Positions 1-9,872 of a DNA stretch of 64,000 bases are shown piece after piece. Position numbers and translations under genes: made by a program. Numbering within the stretch: position 1 is the stretch's first letter; every line of letters starts with the position of its first letter. The notes under the pieces were generated by a model. The model made no database searches, was not told the origin of the DNA, and saw only the letters and a program-made list of their open reading frames with translations. Source of the DNA: Monodelphis domestica. Taxonomy: Eukaryota; Chordata; Mammalia; Didelphimorphia; Didelphidae. Where the stretch lies: contig NC_077227.1 in the NCBI RefSeq assembly GCF_027887165.1, forward strand, positions 61,400,900 to 61,464,899, in the 5' to 3' direction.

Positions 1-205
1 ATTATATCTATCCTATGCTGAAGAACTTTTAACCCCCTCTGTAGAGAACTAGAAATGAGCTATTTGAGCTATAATCTGAGTTTCCAAGAGAAAACTTTGA
101 AACTCACCATTTGACAAAGATGTGATTTTTAGAGGTTCCCATATTGAACCTGATCTATATGACCCCAGAGTTTGGTGTGCTGGGCTTCAGATAACAAATT
201 TTTTA

Positions 206-411
206 AAGGAAAGGTTAGAGGTCAGGTAGGTGACTCAGTGGATTGAGAGGCATGTTTTGAGATCGGAGATCCTGAGTTCAAATCTGCCCTCAGATATTCC
301 TAGTTGTGTGACCCTGGGAGAGTCACTTAACCTCCAATGCCTAGTCCTTACCACTCTTCTGCCCTAGAATCAACTCAAAGTATTGATTCTAATTTGGAAG
401 GTAAGAGTTGG

Positions 412-463
<52 letters not shown>

Positions 464-484
464 GTGTGTTTTAAGGAAAGGTTA
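206..484 (+). mobile_element. SINE-A copy with TG-repeat tail
   Basis: tRNA-derived marsupial SINE, body 218-472. It has the promoter-like head (gactcagtggattgag), the B-box-like gagttcaaatctgcc segment, the gtgaccctgggagagtcactt core and the 3' part ending ggaaggtaagag. The direct repeat aaggaaaggtta occurs at 206-217 and 473-484, a 12-bp target duplication from L1-type insertion. The A-rich tail is replaced by a TG array. Confidence 0.88.
415..470 (+). repeat. (TG)n microsatellite
   Basis: About 28 TG units with one CG interruption near 459, sitting exactly where the A-tail of the SINE should be. Alternating purine-pyrimidine, so able to adopt Z-DNA. Confidence 0.97.
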
Positions 485-524
485 TAAATCCTGAATTGAA
501 AAGATCCTAGAATAACTCTATATG

Positions 525-838
525 GTCCCTCTTTTTACTGGTAATGAAAGAAGTCTAGGGGGATTAAATAAGTCCTTCAAGGTCACATGGGTAGAGAACA
601 TCAGTAGGGGGATCCAAACCCAGGACTTCTATGCTAGAGCCACTATGATACATTTGCTCCTTGGTGGGATAAGATTAAGGAAGACCTAACCTCTGTCTGC
701 CTCAGTTTCTTCAACTGGAAATCATGATAATACCTCACTCTCAAGATTGTTAGATGGATCAATTTAAATATCCATAATTTGCTTAGCACAGTGTCTGGCA
801 CATAGTAGTGCTTAATCAACACTTGTTCCCTTCCCTGC
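525..838 (+). repeat. Old MIR/CORE-SINE fragments
   Basis: 525-645 has the pattern of an old MIR3-like unit (caaggtcacatgggtagag, then aacccaggacttc). 646-838 has the CORE-SINE middle and tail (gcctcagtttcttcaactgg, gcttagcacagtgtctggcacatagtag). Heavily diverged; class is secure, exact subfamily is not. Confidence 0.6.
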
Positions 839-839
839 C

Positions 840-1707
840 CCATTCTTTTGTGATCACTCAAGGTGATTTATCCATGGCGATCCCTATTGTTGGACATACC
901 CAGTGGTCTCTTTCTGTAGAAGTTACATTCTAGAATCTCACTAAAGGATATGTGCAACAGAACTCCTGATTGGTCTTTGATCCCTGGAACTGGAATTTCA
1001 TTGAAAATTTTTGGTCACAGGGTGAGGAAGAGTCACCTATTTGGTGGGCTATGAGAGATGGAGATCAAAAGCCATTCTCCTCCTTTTGAATGAATTGATT
1101 TGAACTTCTGGATTTTCATCTAAAGGGAAAGGAGATTTGTCTTCTCTCTCCCTAGAGCCAAGGATGACTTTGAGTTCATGGCATCAAAAGGAGGTGCCTT
1201 TCTAGGTGAGTACCTCAAGTCCCTAACCGCCTCCTGTGTTGTGCTTCTTTCCCGAGCAAAGCTTTGCAACCAACAGACAATGGTCCAGAGAGATGGATAT
1301 TCCAACCTCTGTGGACAGCTCATGACTTTAAGAGTTCTTGGCTTCCTAAGCCGGTTGCTCATAGGGAGGTGCTTTCTATAGCTATCCAGCATCACAAGGG
1401 AAATTACCATTGATACAACCACTCTGAACCTGAAAGAAGTAAATATTCATGTGTCTCACTGACAAGAAAATTGGAACTTTGTGAGTGGATCAGAAAGTCG
1501 AGATTTGAGAAGAATATGAAATATTTGCTTAAATTTGGGTCCCTTAGAGTTGTCTTTACCTCTCTGGGGAATATAAAGAGTGAGGGGTTATTGTTTTTTA
1601 TTTTAAATATTTGTTAATGCTTATTTATGAGTCTTCTCTATGTCAGACAATTCTTTTGTGATAGAAGAAATAAATAACTTTCCTATACCTATGTGATTGT
1701 AAATGGA
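840..1707. other. Unique sequence, no recognised gene
   Basis: No repeat family is recognisable here. Short open frames exist on both strands (1178-1381 plus, 1120-1422 minus) but neither resembles a known protein. A possible 50-nt exon lies at 1156-1205. Confidence 0.5.
1156..1205 (+). other. Candidate small exon (splice-site context only)
   Basis: A pyrimidine-rich run ending ctctctccctag (1144-1155) is followed by 50 nt and then gtgagt (1206-1211), a near-consensus donor. One frame is open through the 50 nt. There is no similarity to a known protein and no support from transcription, so chance is a real possibility. Confidence 0.15.
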
Positions 1708-2092
1708 GTATCTTTTTTTTTAACCCTTACTTCTATCTTAGAATCAATATTGGTTCCAAGGCAGAAGAGCAAGGTCCTAGGCTCAAATATGACTTCAGAC
1801 ACTTCCTAGCTAGGTGACCCTGGGCAAGTTGCTTAACCCCCATTGCCTAGCCCTTACTGCTCTTCTGCCTTGAAACCAACACACAGTATTGATTCTAACA
1901 CAGAAGGTAAGGGTTTTTAAAAATTGAAATTAAAAAACCAAGGCAAAAGAGCAATAAGGGCTAGGCATTGGAGCTTAAGTGACTTTCCCAGGGAAATACA
2001 GGTAGTAGGTACCATAGGTCACATTTGAACCCAGGACCTCCCATCTCCAGGCCTGGCCCTCAATCCACTGAGCCACCTAGCTGCCCCCTAGA
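1708..2092 (-). mobile_element. SINE-A copy (minus) split by another SINE-A
   Basis: Starts with the T-rich tail and aacccttacttctatcttagaa, runs to 1772, is interrupted, and resumes at 1938 through gggctaggcattgg to the head complement ccactgagccacctagctgcc. The two halves join into one normal minus-strand SINE once the insert is removed. Confidence 0.88.
1756..1954 (+). mobile_element. Nested 5'-truncated SINE-A
   Basis: Insert 1773-1937 begins inside the SINE (gtcctaggctcaaat) and ends with gaaggtaagggttttt and an A-rich tail. It is flanked by ccaaggcagaagagcaa (1756-1772) and ccaaggcaaaagagcaa (1938-1954), a 17-bp target duplication with one mismatch. The tRNA-like head is missing, so it could not be transcribed from its own promoter. 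Confidence 0.88.
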
Positions 2093-2172
2093 GTATCTCT
2101 TCTAAAAGAGATGCTTTTCATCCCTTTTGGAGGGATACTAGACAAGAATAACACTCAAGGTTTCTTTTACAG

Positions 2173-2271
2173 ATTTTTCTCTGGAATTCTACTCCAAGGA
2201 ATGAGCAGAATGAAGCAGAAAGTGCAAGCAAAGCTTAATCCTTCCTTTGGAGTCAGTTTGCCCCGATCCAT
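2173..2271 (+). other. Candidate 99-nt exon (splice-site context only)
   Basis: tttcttttacag (2161-2172) is a good acceptor and gtaagt (2272-2277) a good donor. One frame is open across all 99 nt. It is not in compatible phase with the candidate at 1156-1205, so the two would not join into one reading frame directly. An RNA gene, a decayed gene or chance remain possible. Confidence 0.18.
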
Positions 2272-2510
2272 GTAAGTCTGGGATAGTAGCCTCTTGTGGG
2301 AAGAGGCCCCTGGGTCATGGGGAACTACTTCTGGTCTCTTCTAGACCCCTAAAAGGCAAGCACCAAACAGGAGGTAAGTTATGGTCACTTAATAGAATAT
2401 CATGTATTTATTAAATGTTATTATTTTGGTTTTGCCCATAAATGTGACCTTCAGGTCCTAAAGCTAGGGTAGATGCAGGAGGGTGTTCATTATGGATTTT
2501 TCTGTGAATC

Positions 2511-2720
2511 GTGCCAAAATTGAACAAGGGGAAGAATGTCACCAAGGTAGTTGGCCATGTGCACTGGCTCCTTTCAGTGGGAGACGTGCTCTTAGCAGAG
2601 GAATTCCGGAAGCTGGATATTGACTTTGACCCATTTCTGTCGGACATGTGCTGCTCCAGCCCCCTGCTAAAGGACATACAAGACACATCAACTCTTGATT
2701 GGTCCCTCATTCCCTTGTAG
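2511..2720 (+). other. Unidentified 69-codon open frame
   Basis: An open frame with protein-like composition (runs such as VGHVHWLLSV and AEEFRKLDIDFDPFL) that lies in unique sequence. The overlapping minus frame (2411-2725) is also open. I cannot assign either to a family. It might be a piece of a decayed retrocopy or a chance frame. Confidence 0.12.
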
Positions 2721-3380
2721 CCCATTAGGTTAGTGTCTCTTGCTAACCCTGTGGCAACTCATCTTCACTGAGGTCACAGAAACTATAAACTGGTCAAAGG
2801 GCCAATCAATAGCTGCTGTGGCGTGCAAGTCCTTTAATGAGAGGACAGAGCACATAGCCTCCAGAAAGGGGCCAATACTAATAATCCAAGCCCAAGGATT
2901 TCCCCGTTATAGGAACAAAGCATATCAGGTCCAAGATAACTTTTATTTCACTCCACAAAAAAATGTAGACAATAGATAAAAGACTCGCAATAGTCCATCA
3001 AAACAAATTTGGCTCCTCCCTTTCAATGATCCCACCTCTCCCTCCCCGTGAGAGCCATATTTAACCCTCAGAGTCATAGCATCACTATATGGCGGGTTTA
3101 CTAGAGAGTTGTCCCCCAAGTTAAAGTGAGCCCTAATTTTATCCTAAGGATAAATTTAGGCCTCTAGCTTGAGGCCTTTATCCTAAGAGCTTGGTCTCTC
3201 TCCCTAGAAGAAAAACATGGAATTGATAGGTCGGTGACTGTTGACCTAGCATATCTGGGCTTTCCAAATAACTCATGGAAAACCAAGTACAAATCTTTGT
3301 TCCTCTATGCCATGGCTCAGCTCCTTCTTGCTCCTCAGCATCCTCAAGAGGCTGGTGTTGTCAAAGAATTCCCTTTCTCC

Positions 3381-3609
3381 TTCTAGAACAAGGATTCTTA
3401 TCCTGCTCCCTCCAGGAAAGATTTCAGGGAATGTGTGCATAAAGATGGGGGAAAGCCTGTATATTGTCACTAAGTTTTCATTTCCTTTGTATCCCTATAC
3501 ATTTTATTTTATGTATCTAAAAACATTATTCTGAGAAGGGGTTCATAGGCTTCACTAGCCTGCCAAAGGGGTCCTTAACAAAAAAAGGTTAAGAATCCCT
3601 GCTCTAGAA
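3381..3609. mobile_element. Non-autonomous hAT (Charlie-like) transposon
   Basis: Element 3389-3601 (213 bp). The ends are inverted repeats: caaggattcttatcc at the left, and the complement of ggttaagaatccctg at the right. The 8-bp flanks ttctagaa (3381-3388) and ctctagaa (3602-3609) match the typical hAT target duplication with a TCTAGA core. No transposase is encoded. Confidence 0.85.
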
Positions 3610-4085
3610 GGCTGCTTCCTGGAACTTTGCATTGTCCAGGAAATCTTGCTTCCTCTCACCAGCAGGCTGGATTTCAAGAACCCTCATCACTTAGCCATAT
3701 GGTTCCTATCTCCAAGACTGTGGGGTTACGCCACTGCCTCTGCACAGCTGGGACCAGGAACTCTCCGCTCAGCCCTCATGATTGAGAGCACATGAAACTC
3801 TGTAAAATGAGGTGGCTGGTCTAAATAATCTCTATTTTTTTAATTTTCTATGATTTATTTCTTCAGTGACTTTGATTTCATTGTGAGAACAGGGATCCGC
3901 TTAAAATGTAACGGTGCATCCCACCATGTTAAGGACATGTGCTCACAATGCTATTTTCAAGCAGCCTCCCCACACCATAGGAAGTCCAAGAGAGAGACTC
4001 AATTGGCTGATAGGAAAAGAAAAGATGCAAAGACTGGAGTTACTACTCTAAAAGTCTGAGTGATCTGTATTTATTGCCTTAGTGG
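3610..4085. other. Unique sequence with a short MIR trace
   Basis: Only 3788-3850 (actctgtaaaatgaggtggc) resembles an old CORE-SINE. No gene or other repeat seen. Confidence 0.45.
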
Positions 4086-4531
4086 ACAGTATTCTTTTTT
4101 TTTTTTTTGCTCTTTAATATATTTTATTTGATCATTTCCAAGCATTATTCATTAAAGACATAGATCATTTTCTTTTCCTCCCCCCCACCCCCCATAGCCG
4201 ACGCGTAAGTCCACTGGGCATTAGATGTTTTCTTGATTTGAACCCATTGCTTTGTTGATAGTATTTGCATTAGAGTGTTCATTTAGAGTCTCTCCTCTGT
4301 CATGTCCCCTCAACCGCTGTATTCAGGCAGTTGCTTTTCCTCGGTGTTTCCACTCCCATAGTTTATCCTTTGCTTATGAATAGTGTTTTTTTCTCCTGGA
4401 TCCTTGCAAATTGTTCAGGGACATTACACCGCCATTAATGGAGACATCCATTACGTTCGATTATACCACAGTGTATTAGTCTCTGTGTACAATGTTCTCC
4501 TGGTTCTGCTCCTCTTGCTCTGCATCACTTC

Positions 4532-5101
4532 CTAGAGGTTGTTCCAGTCTCCATGGAACTCCTCCACTTTATTATTCCTTTTAGCACAATAGTATTCCAT
4601 CACCAACATATACCACAATTTGCTCAGCCATTCCCCAATTGATGGGCATCCCCTCGTTTTCCAGTTTTGGGCCACCACAAAGAGCGCAGCTATGAATATT
4701 TTTGTACAAGTCTTTTTGTCCATTATCTCTTTGGGGTACAGACCCAGCAGTGCTATGGCTGGGTCAAAGGGTAGATATTCTTTTGTCGCCCTTTGGGCAT
4801 AGTTCCAAATTGCCCTCCAGAATGGTTGGATCAGTTCACAACTCCACCAGCAATGCATTAATGTCCCTACTTTTCCACATCCCCTCCAGCATTCATTACT
4901 TTCCTTTGCTGTTATGTTAGCCAATCTGCTAGGTGTGAGGTGATACCTCAGAGTTGTTTTGATTTGCATCTCTCTGATTATAAGAGATGTAGAACACTTC
5001 TTCATGTGCTTGTTAATAGTTTTGATTTCTTTATCTGAGAACTGCCTATCCATTTCCCTTGCCCATTTATCAATTGGAGAATGGCTTGATTTTTTGTACA
5101 A
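4532..5101 (-). pseudogene. L1 ORF2 fragment: C-terminal region
   Basis: 189 codons continuing the same ORF2 after the frameshift. Residues 71-88 carry the L1 C-terminal cysteine-histidine motif [18 protein letters not shown]. The later GEWLSKLWYMLVMEYYCAKRNNKVEEFHGDW block is also found in the copies at 10.4, 30.2 and 60.9 kb. The frame stops at a TAG where those copies have a glutamine codon, so this copy lost its last residues by a point change. The 40 nt between this frame and the upstream one also encode ORF2 in this frame. Confidence 0.92.
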
Positions 5102-5141
5102 TTGATTTAGCTCTTTATAAATATGAGTAATTAAACCTTTG

Positions 5142-6182
5142 TCAGAGGTTTCTATGAAGATTTTTTTCCCAATTTGTTGTTTCCCTTCTGATTTTAGTTA
5201 CATTGGTTTTGTTTGTACAAAAGCTTTTTAGTTTGATGTAGTCAAAATTATTTATTTTACATTTTGTGATTCTTTCTATGTCTTGCTTGGTTTTAAAGCC
5301 TTTCCCCTCCCAAAGGTCTGACATGTATACTATTCTGTGTTTACCCAATTTACTTATGGTTTCCTTCTTTATGTTTAAGTCACTCACCCATTTTGAATTT
5401 ATCTTGGTGTAGGGTGTGAGGTGTTGATCTATTCCTAGTCTCTCCCACACTGTCTTCCAATTTTCCCAGCAGTTTTTATCGAATAGTGGATTTTTGTCCC
5501 AAAAGCTGGGATCTTTGGGTTTATCGTATACTGTCTTGCTGAGGTCACTTTCCCCCAGTCTATTCCACTGATCTTCCTTTCTGTTTCTTAGCCAGTACCA
5601 AATTGTTTTGATGACTGCTGCTTTGTAATATAGTTTAAGGTCAGGGACTGCAAGGCCCCCATCATATGTGTTTTTTTTCATTATTTCCCTGGATATCCTT
5701 GATCTTTTGTTCTTCCAAATGAACTTTGTTATGTTTTTTTCTAAATCAGTGAAGAAGTATTTTGGTAGTTCAATGGGTATGGCACTAAATAGATAAATAA
5801 GTTTGGGTAGGATGGTCATTTTTATTATATTGGCTCGTCCTATCCATGAGCAGTTAATATTTTTCCATTTGCTCAAGTCTAGTTTTAGTTGTGTGGCGAG
5901 TGTTTTGTAGTTGTGTTCATATAGTTCCTGTGTTTGTCTTGGGAGGTAGATTCCTAGGTATTTTATTTTGTCTAAGGTGATTTTGAATGGGATTTCTCTT
6001 TCTAGTTCTTGCTGCTGAGCTGTGTTGGAGATATATAGAAAAGCTGATGATTTATGTGGGTTTACTTTGTATCCTGCAACTTTGCTAAAGTTGTTGATTA
6101 TTTCAATTAGCTTTTTGGTTGAATCTCTAGGATTTTTTAAGTAGACCATCATGTCATCCGCAAAGAGTGATAACTTGGTCAC
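5142..6182 (-). pseudogene. L1 ORF2 fragment: RT palm to thumb
   Basis: 346 codons of an L1 ORF2 protein, the L1 endonuclease and reverse transcriptase. It opens with the catalytic palm motif FADD (residues 8-11). It continues through the LGIYLPRQTQELYEHNYKTL region, the thumb and the downstream conserved NNFDYIKLKSF region. The endonuclease domain and the first half of the RT are missing because the copy is 5'-truncated. The frame ends early because the A-run near 5161-5167 has seven A residues on the coding strand, a length change that shifts the frame. The continuation lies at 4532-5101 in another frame. Not a host gene. Confidence 0.93.
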
Positions 6183-6187
6183 AGTAT

Positions 6188-6358
6188 TCTTTTTTTTAAA
6201 ACCCTAACCTTATGTCTTAGTATCAGGTCTAAGACAGGAATGGCAACGGCAAGGCAATTGGGGTTAAGTGGTTTGCCCAAGGTCATACAACTAAGAAGTA
6301 TATGAGACAAGATTTGAATCCAGATCCTCCTGACACTCTATCCACTGAACTACCTAAG
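6188..6358 (-). mobile_element. SINE-A copy (minus), L1 target
   Basis: T-rich tail then aaaccctaaccttatgtctt, ggggttaagtggtttgccca and ccactgaactacctaag. More diverged than most SINE-A copies here. The neighbouring L1 inserted into its tail. Confidence 0.85.
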
Positions 6359-6499
6359 TATATGTCACAGTGCCCCAAACTCTTAACAAGGAGCCCTGTT
6401 TTGGGGCAAAAAAAAGGCACATAGGGACCAAGGGACCAAATGAAAGCTTTGTTTTATCATCACATAACACAAGTCCTTCATCATTGAGCACATGTCCCT

Positions 6500-6640
6500 C
6501 TAAGTAGCCAGTATGCACTCCATGGGATGGCCCTTGAAGAATAACATGCTCCAATCCAATGTCCAAAATACATATTATTTTCCAGGTTCTGCTTACTTCA
6601 TTTTGCATCAGTTCATGAAATTGCTTAAAACAATAATTAA
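6500..6640 (-). mobile_element. Old L1 ORF2 fragment
   Basis: On the minus strand the frame at about 6570-6620 reads FHELMQNEVSRTW, matching the end of L1 ORF2 (compare LQELMQSERNRTR at 10.59 kb). Surrounding sequence is too diverged to extend with confidence. Confidence 0.5.
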
Positions 6641-6706
6641 GAAACATTTGGGAAAGGGATACACTATAGCATGTACATGATATAAAAACAAAAAAAAAGT
6701 CAATAT

Positions 6707-6906
6707 TTTTTGAAACCCTTACCTTCCATCTTAGAGTCAATACTGTGTATTGGCTCCAAGGCAGAAGAGTGGTAAGGGCTAGGCAATGGGGGTTAAGTAA
6801 CTTGCCCAGGGTCACACAGCTGGGAAGTGTTTGAGGCCAGATTTGAACCTAGGACCTCCCGTCTCTAGGCCTGGCTCTCAATCCACTGAGCCACCCAGCT
6901 GCCACC
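6707..6906 (-). mobile_element. SINE-A copy (minus)
   Basis: Full-length and well conserved: gaaacccttaccttccatct, ggggttaagtaacttgccca, ccactgagccacccagctgc. Confidence 0.93.
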
Positions 6907-7230
6907 CCAAAATCTACATAGTTTTAAAAATAAGTAAATTAGGTACTTACTATGTGCCAAGCAAGTTGTTAAATGATGGGCACACAAAAGCAAAGAATAT
7001 CTTTTTCCCTGATTCTCTATATTCTTCAGATTTCTCATTTCTTATAGAACCGTAATGTTCCATCACGATCATAGCATGTCCTTCCTAAATCTTCCCCTCC
7101 TCTAGGCTGAATATCCTTAGTTCCTTCAAACATTCCTTCTATGGTCATTTTCCCAGTTTCTCAATACCCTGGTTGCCTTTCTGTGAAAATGCTCCATCTC
7201 ATCAATGTCCATCTTAAAATGTGGCTACCT
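6907..7230. repeat. Ancient repeats incl. L3/CR1-like fragment
   Basis: 6935-7000 is a short ancient repeat (ggtacttactatgtgccaag). 7085-7230 resembles the L3/CR1 family (aggctgaatatccttagttc, ctggttgcctttctgtg, catcttaaaatgtgg). Both strongly diverged. Confidence 0.5.
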
Positions 7231-7231
7231 C

Positions 7232-7470
7232 AGAGTTCCAGAGACAGAGCCAAGATGGCGGTGGAAAGTAGAGAAGCTCAGAATCACTGTGAGAATCCTC
7301 TCCAACCAATATTAAAATAATGCCACAAAACAAATACAAGAGAAAAAGAACCAACAAGAAGATAGAGTGAAACAACTTTCAAGAAAAGAAAAAAACCCAA
7401 ATGTAACCACCACCCCCCAAAATATGCTTGAAACTGGGCAGAGCACAGTGGAACTCTCTGGTCCCTCACT
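7232..7470 (+). mobile_element. L1 5'-end-like fragment
   Basis: Begins gagacagagccaagatggcg, the start motif of marsupial L1 5' UTRs, and continues with A-rich leader-type sequence. A related motif (ggaggggcagagccaacaaa) is in the old L1 near 49.93 kb. No ORF1 follows, so only the 5' end survives. Confidence 0.5.
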
Positions 7471-8129
7471 CTGAGTGACCCTAACCCTAAATAGTCTGAG
7501 AGATAGAAGAGAAGTATCAGAACCTAGTTTTACAAACCTCAGTGAGCTTAATGACTTGTTGGGATACCAATTCAATTCAACCCAACTCAACCTGTATCAA
7601 ATGCCCACTATCCACAAGACATTGTGCAAGGCTCCAGTAAACCAAGGAAGACCAGGAGGGTAGACTTCTTGGTCCCATTTCTCCCACACCTTTAGCCTCC
7701 TGCTCAGGACTTATTACTTCTAAGGCATGTATGTGTTCCTTAGAGAGCCTAGGGAGATATATATGAGGCATTAGGACATGCATTCACATCTTTGGAGTTT
7801 CAGATCTGCCCTTTTCCTACTTCCTGGCTCTTTATCAATGAGGAGGTCAAAGATCACCAAGAGAACAAAGGCTTAAAACTACTGAAATTAGATGGAATTC
7901 AAAGTTCAGCTTCCTGCCTCCCTTTTCTACTGAGGATCTAAATTTAGTCAAAATACAGCATTTGGATATCTCTTTGCACCCATCATGCATACTGCATGAT
8001 GTCTGCTCCCTCTGAGATTCTCTTTGGAAATTTGTGCGCTGCCAATCTTTGAGTCTCTACCCCTTCTCTTCTCTTTTTTCCCTTTTCTCCCTCTTTCATT
8101 GTCCCTCTTTTCCCATCCTCATCAAGAAA
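7471..8129. other. Mostly unique sequence
   Basis: 7565-7635 has a trace of an old repeat (tatcaaatgcccactatcca). The rest shows nothing I can name. Open frames on both strands here look like chance. Confidence 0.4.
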
Positions 8130-8372
8130 AACTAGGTGGTGCAATGGATAGAATGCTAGGCCTGAAATCAGAAAGTCTTGAGTTCAAATCTAGTCTCAGA
8201 TACTTACTAGTTATGTGACCCTGGGCAAGTCACTTAAGCTGTGTTTTCTTGACTATGAAATGGAGATAATAGCAGCACCTACCGCTAAGGGTTGTAGCAA
8301 GGGCTAAATGCAATGATATTTTAAAGTTTTTAGCACAGAGCCTGGCTTATAGCAGGCACTCTATAAATGCAT
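8130..8372 (+). mobile_element. CORE-SINE (MAR/MIR type)
   Basis: Head aggtggtgcaatggatagaa, then gagttcaaatctagtctcag, the CORE block gtgaccctgggcaagtcact and tail gcacagagcctggcttatag. Near full length. Confidence 0.82.
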
Positions 8373-8394
8373 TTTCTCTTCTCTCTTCAGTTCA

Positions 8395-8670
8395 ATATTT
8401 TGTAAGCATCTACTGTGCACAGGGCAAGATATTAGTTATTCTTTCACTGTGTTCTTTACCTTTTGTTCTTTTTTACTATAATTGGGGATTTAGCTCTAGA
8501 AGTGACTTTAGAGGTCATTCAGTCCAACCTCTTCTCTTTACAGGAGTAATCTGAAGCCCAAAATGGGGGAAATAGCTTGTTCATAGTTACAGAAGTAGGA
8601 AGTAACAGTGGCAGGATGTGAACCCAGGTCCTCTAATTCTAGTACTCTCTCCAATGTACTATCCTGCCCT
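8395..8670 (+). repeat. Ancient repeat fragments (MIR3-like)
   Basis: 8395-8440 has a short repeat trace (gtaagcatctactgtgcaca). 8490-8670 reads gactttagaggtcattcagt, then ggatgtgaacccaggtcctc, the order seen in MIR3-like units. Confidence 0.55.
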
Positions 8671-9821
8671 TTCTGGCTTTCTCTTTTTCCTTTTCTCCTC
8701 CTTCTTTTCCTTCATTTTAAATCACTTCTCTCCACTGGGCTTCACAAATTGTTTTATTTCTGTGATCATGAGTATTCCGATGCTTTAACATCTGCCCCCA
8801 TGAGTGAAGGAATGGTCCCAGGCCTAAGAAGGGGTGTTACATGCCAGGGATAAACAAATACTGTTGCCTTCCTCACCTTCCTGAATTTAATTAGAGATTA
8901 GTTTGTGTTGTTGTTGTTTTTTTTCTGGATCCCCCCCCCTTTCTCTCAACTAGGTACACCCTCACTGGCACCCACAGGGATAATTGTTTTGTTTTCACAC
9001 TGAGGATAGATAGGTTACTCATTCTCACTGACCCTGATCATCTTGCCAGGGTTAAAGGTTCCCTGGGCCAACAAAGCCAGGTAGCAGCCAAAATATAATA
9101 AAATATAATGTCTCCTGGGAGGATTTTCGGAGGCATGTTGATAGCAAACATGTTAGAAGGAAATCATGTGCTTGCTGTGCCTGAGTATATATATGTCCGG
9201 TTCCAAGAGAAAAGGATTCAGGGGAAAACACATTTGACCTCAGCTTTGAAAGTAGAGCAAATCATTGTCAGGCTAAAAGCTTTTGAGTCACAGCTGGAAG
9301 GGCAGATGTATGGGATTAAGAGATGAGTCCTTCCTTATCCTCTGTGAGGATACCAGTCAGTTGATCAATAATCATTTGTTGATTGCCTACTATATGCCCA
9401 GCCCTGTTCCAGGCGCTGTGTGGGAATTAAAGAAATAAAAGATACGCCCCTCCCACACTAAAAGATTACTGGCTTTCCTCCAGGATGCTGTTTGGAGGGG
9501 TCGGATGCCACTTGCAATCCTTCACCAATATAGAAATAACAGTGCTTAGCAGGTAGTTAGCAAGAATAATGAGTAAAAATGGGATAATACCAGATAGCAA
9601 GGGTGAGGTGATCTTCTTCCATACCAGGCCCCATAGTAACAATGGTGGCCTGATATGCCCACTTCCACTTCCAAATTGAAGGTACTTTCTCTTTATTCCT
9701 TCCATTTAATTACCTTGGGTATAGTTTGTAATACTTCCCCTGAAGGGATTGGGAAATGTGATAAGCATCTGATAAATATCCAAAGAAGAAGGTAGAATAA
9801 AATGGTGCGGAGAGATTAGAA
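8671..9821. other. Mostly unique sequence
   Basis: 9359-9450 is an ancient repeat (ttgattgcctactatatgcc). C and T homopolymer runs lie at 8918-8940. No gene recognised; the open frames at 9108-9326 and 9466-9705 match nothing I know. Confidence 0.45.
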
Positions 9822-9872
9822 CAGCTTTGCCAAACTCATAGAAAACTGTCATAGCAGCCTGGATATTGACTT

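Larger units (their letters stand above)
2093..3380. other. Mostly unique sequence
   Basis: No repeat recognised in most of this 1.3 kb. It holds a candidate exon at 2173-2271 and an unidentified open frame at 2511-2720, listed separately. Nothing else is supportable. Confidence 0.5.
4086..6196 (-). mobile_element. 5'-truncated L1, young subfamily
   Basis: A minus-strand L1 of about 2.08 kb. The poly-A tail appears as a T-run from 4101. The target duplication acagtattctttttt is at 4086-4100 and again from 6181. It holds the ORF2 3' half and a 3' UTR with a G-rich run and an acgcgt site near 4201. The target is the T-rich tail of an older minus-strand SINE-A that continues at 6188, a typical L1 endonuclease site. 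The copy starts just upstream of the FADD box, so it cannot move on its own. Confidence 0.95.

Noticed and set aside
7478-7492. Telomere-like ccctaaccctaa
   Set aside because: Only two units, inside an L1-like or unique context; chance level.
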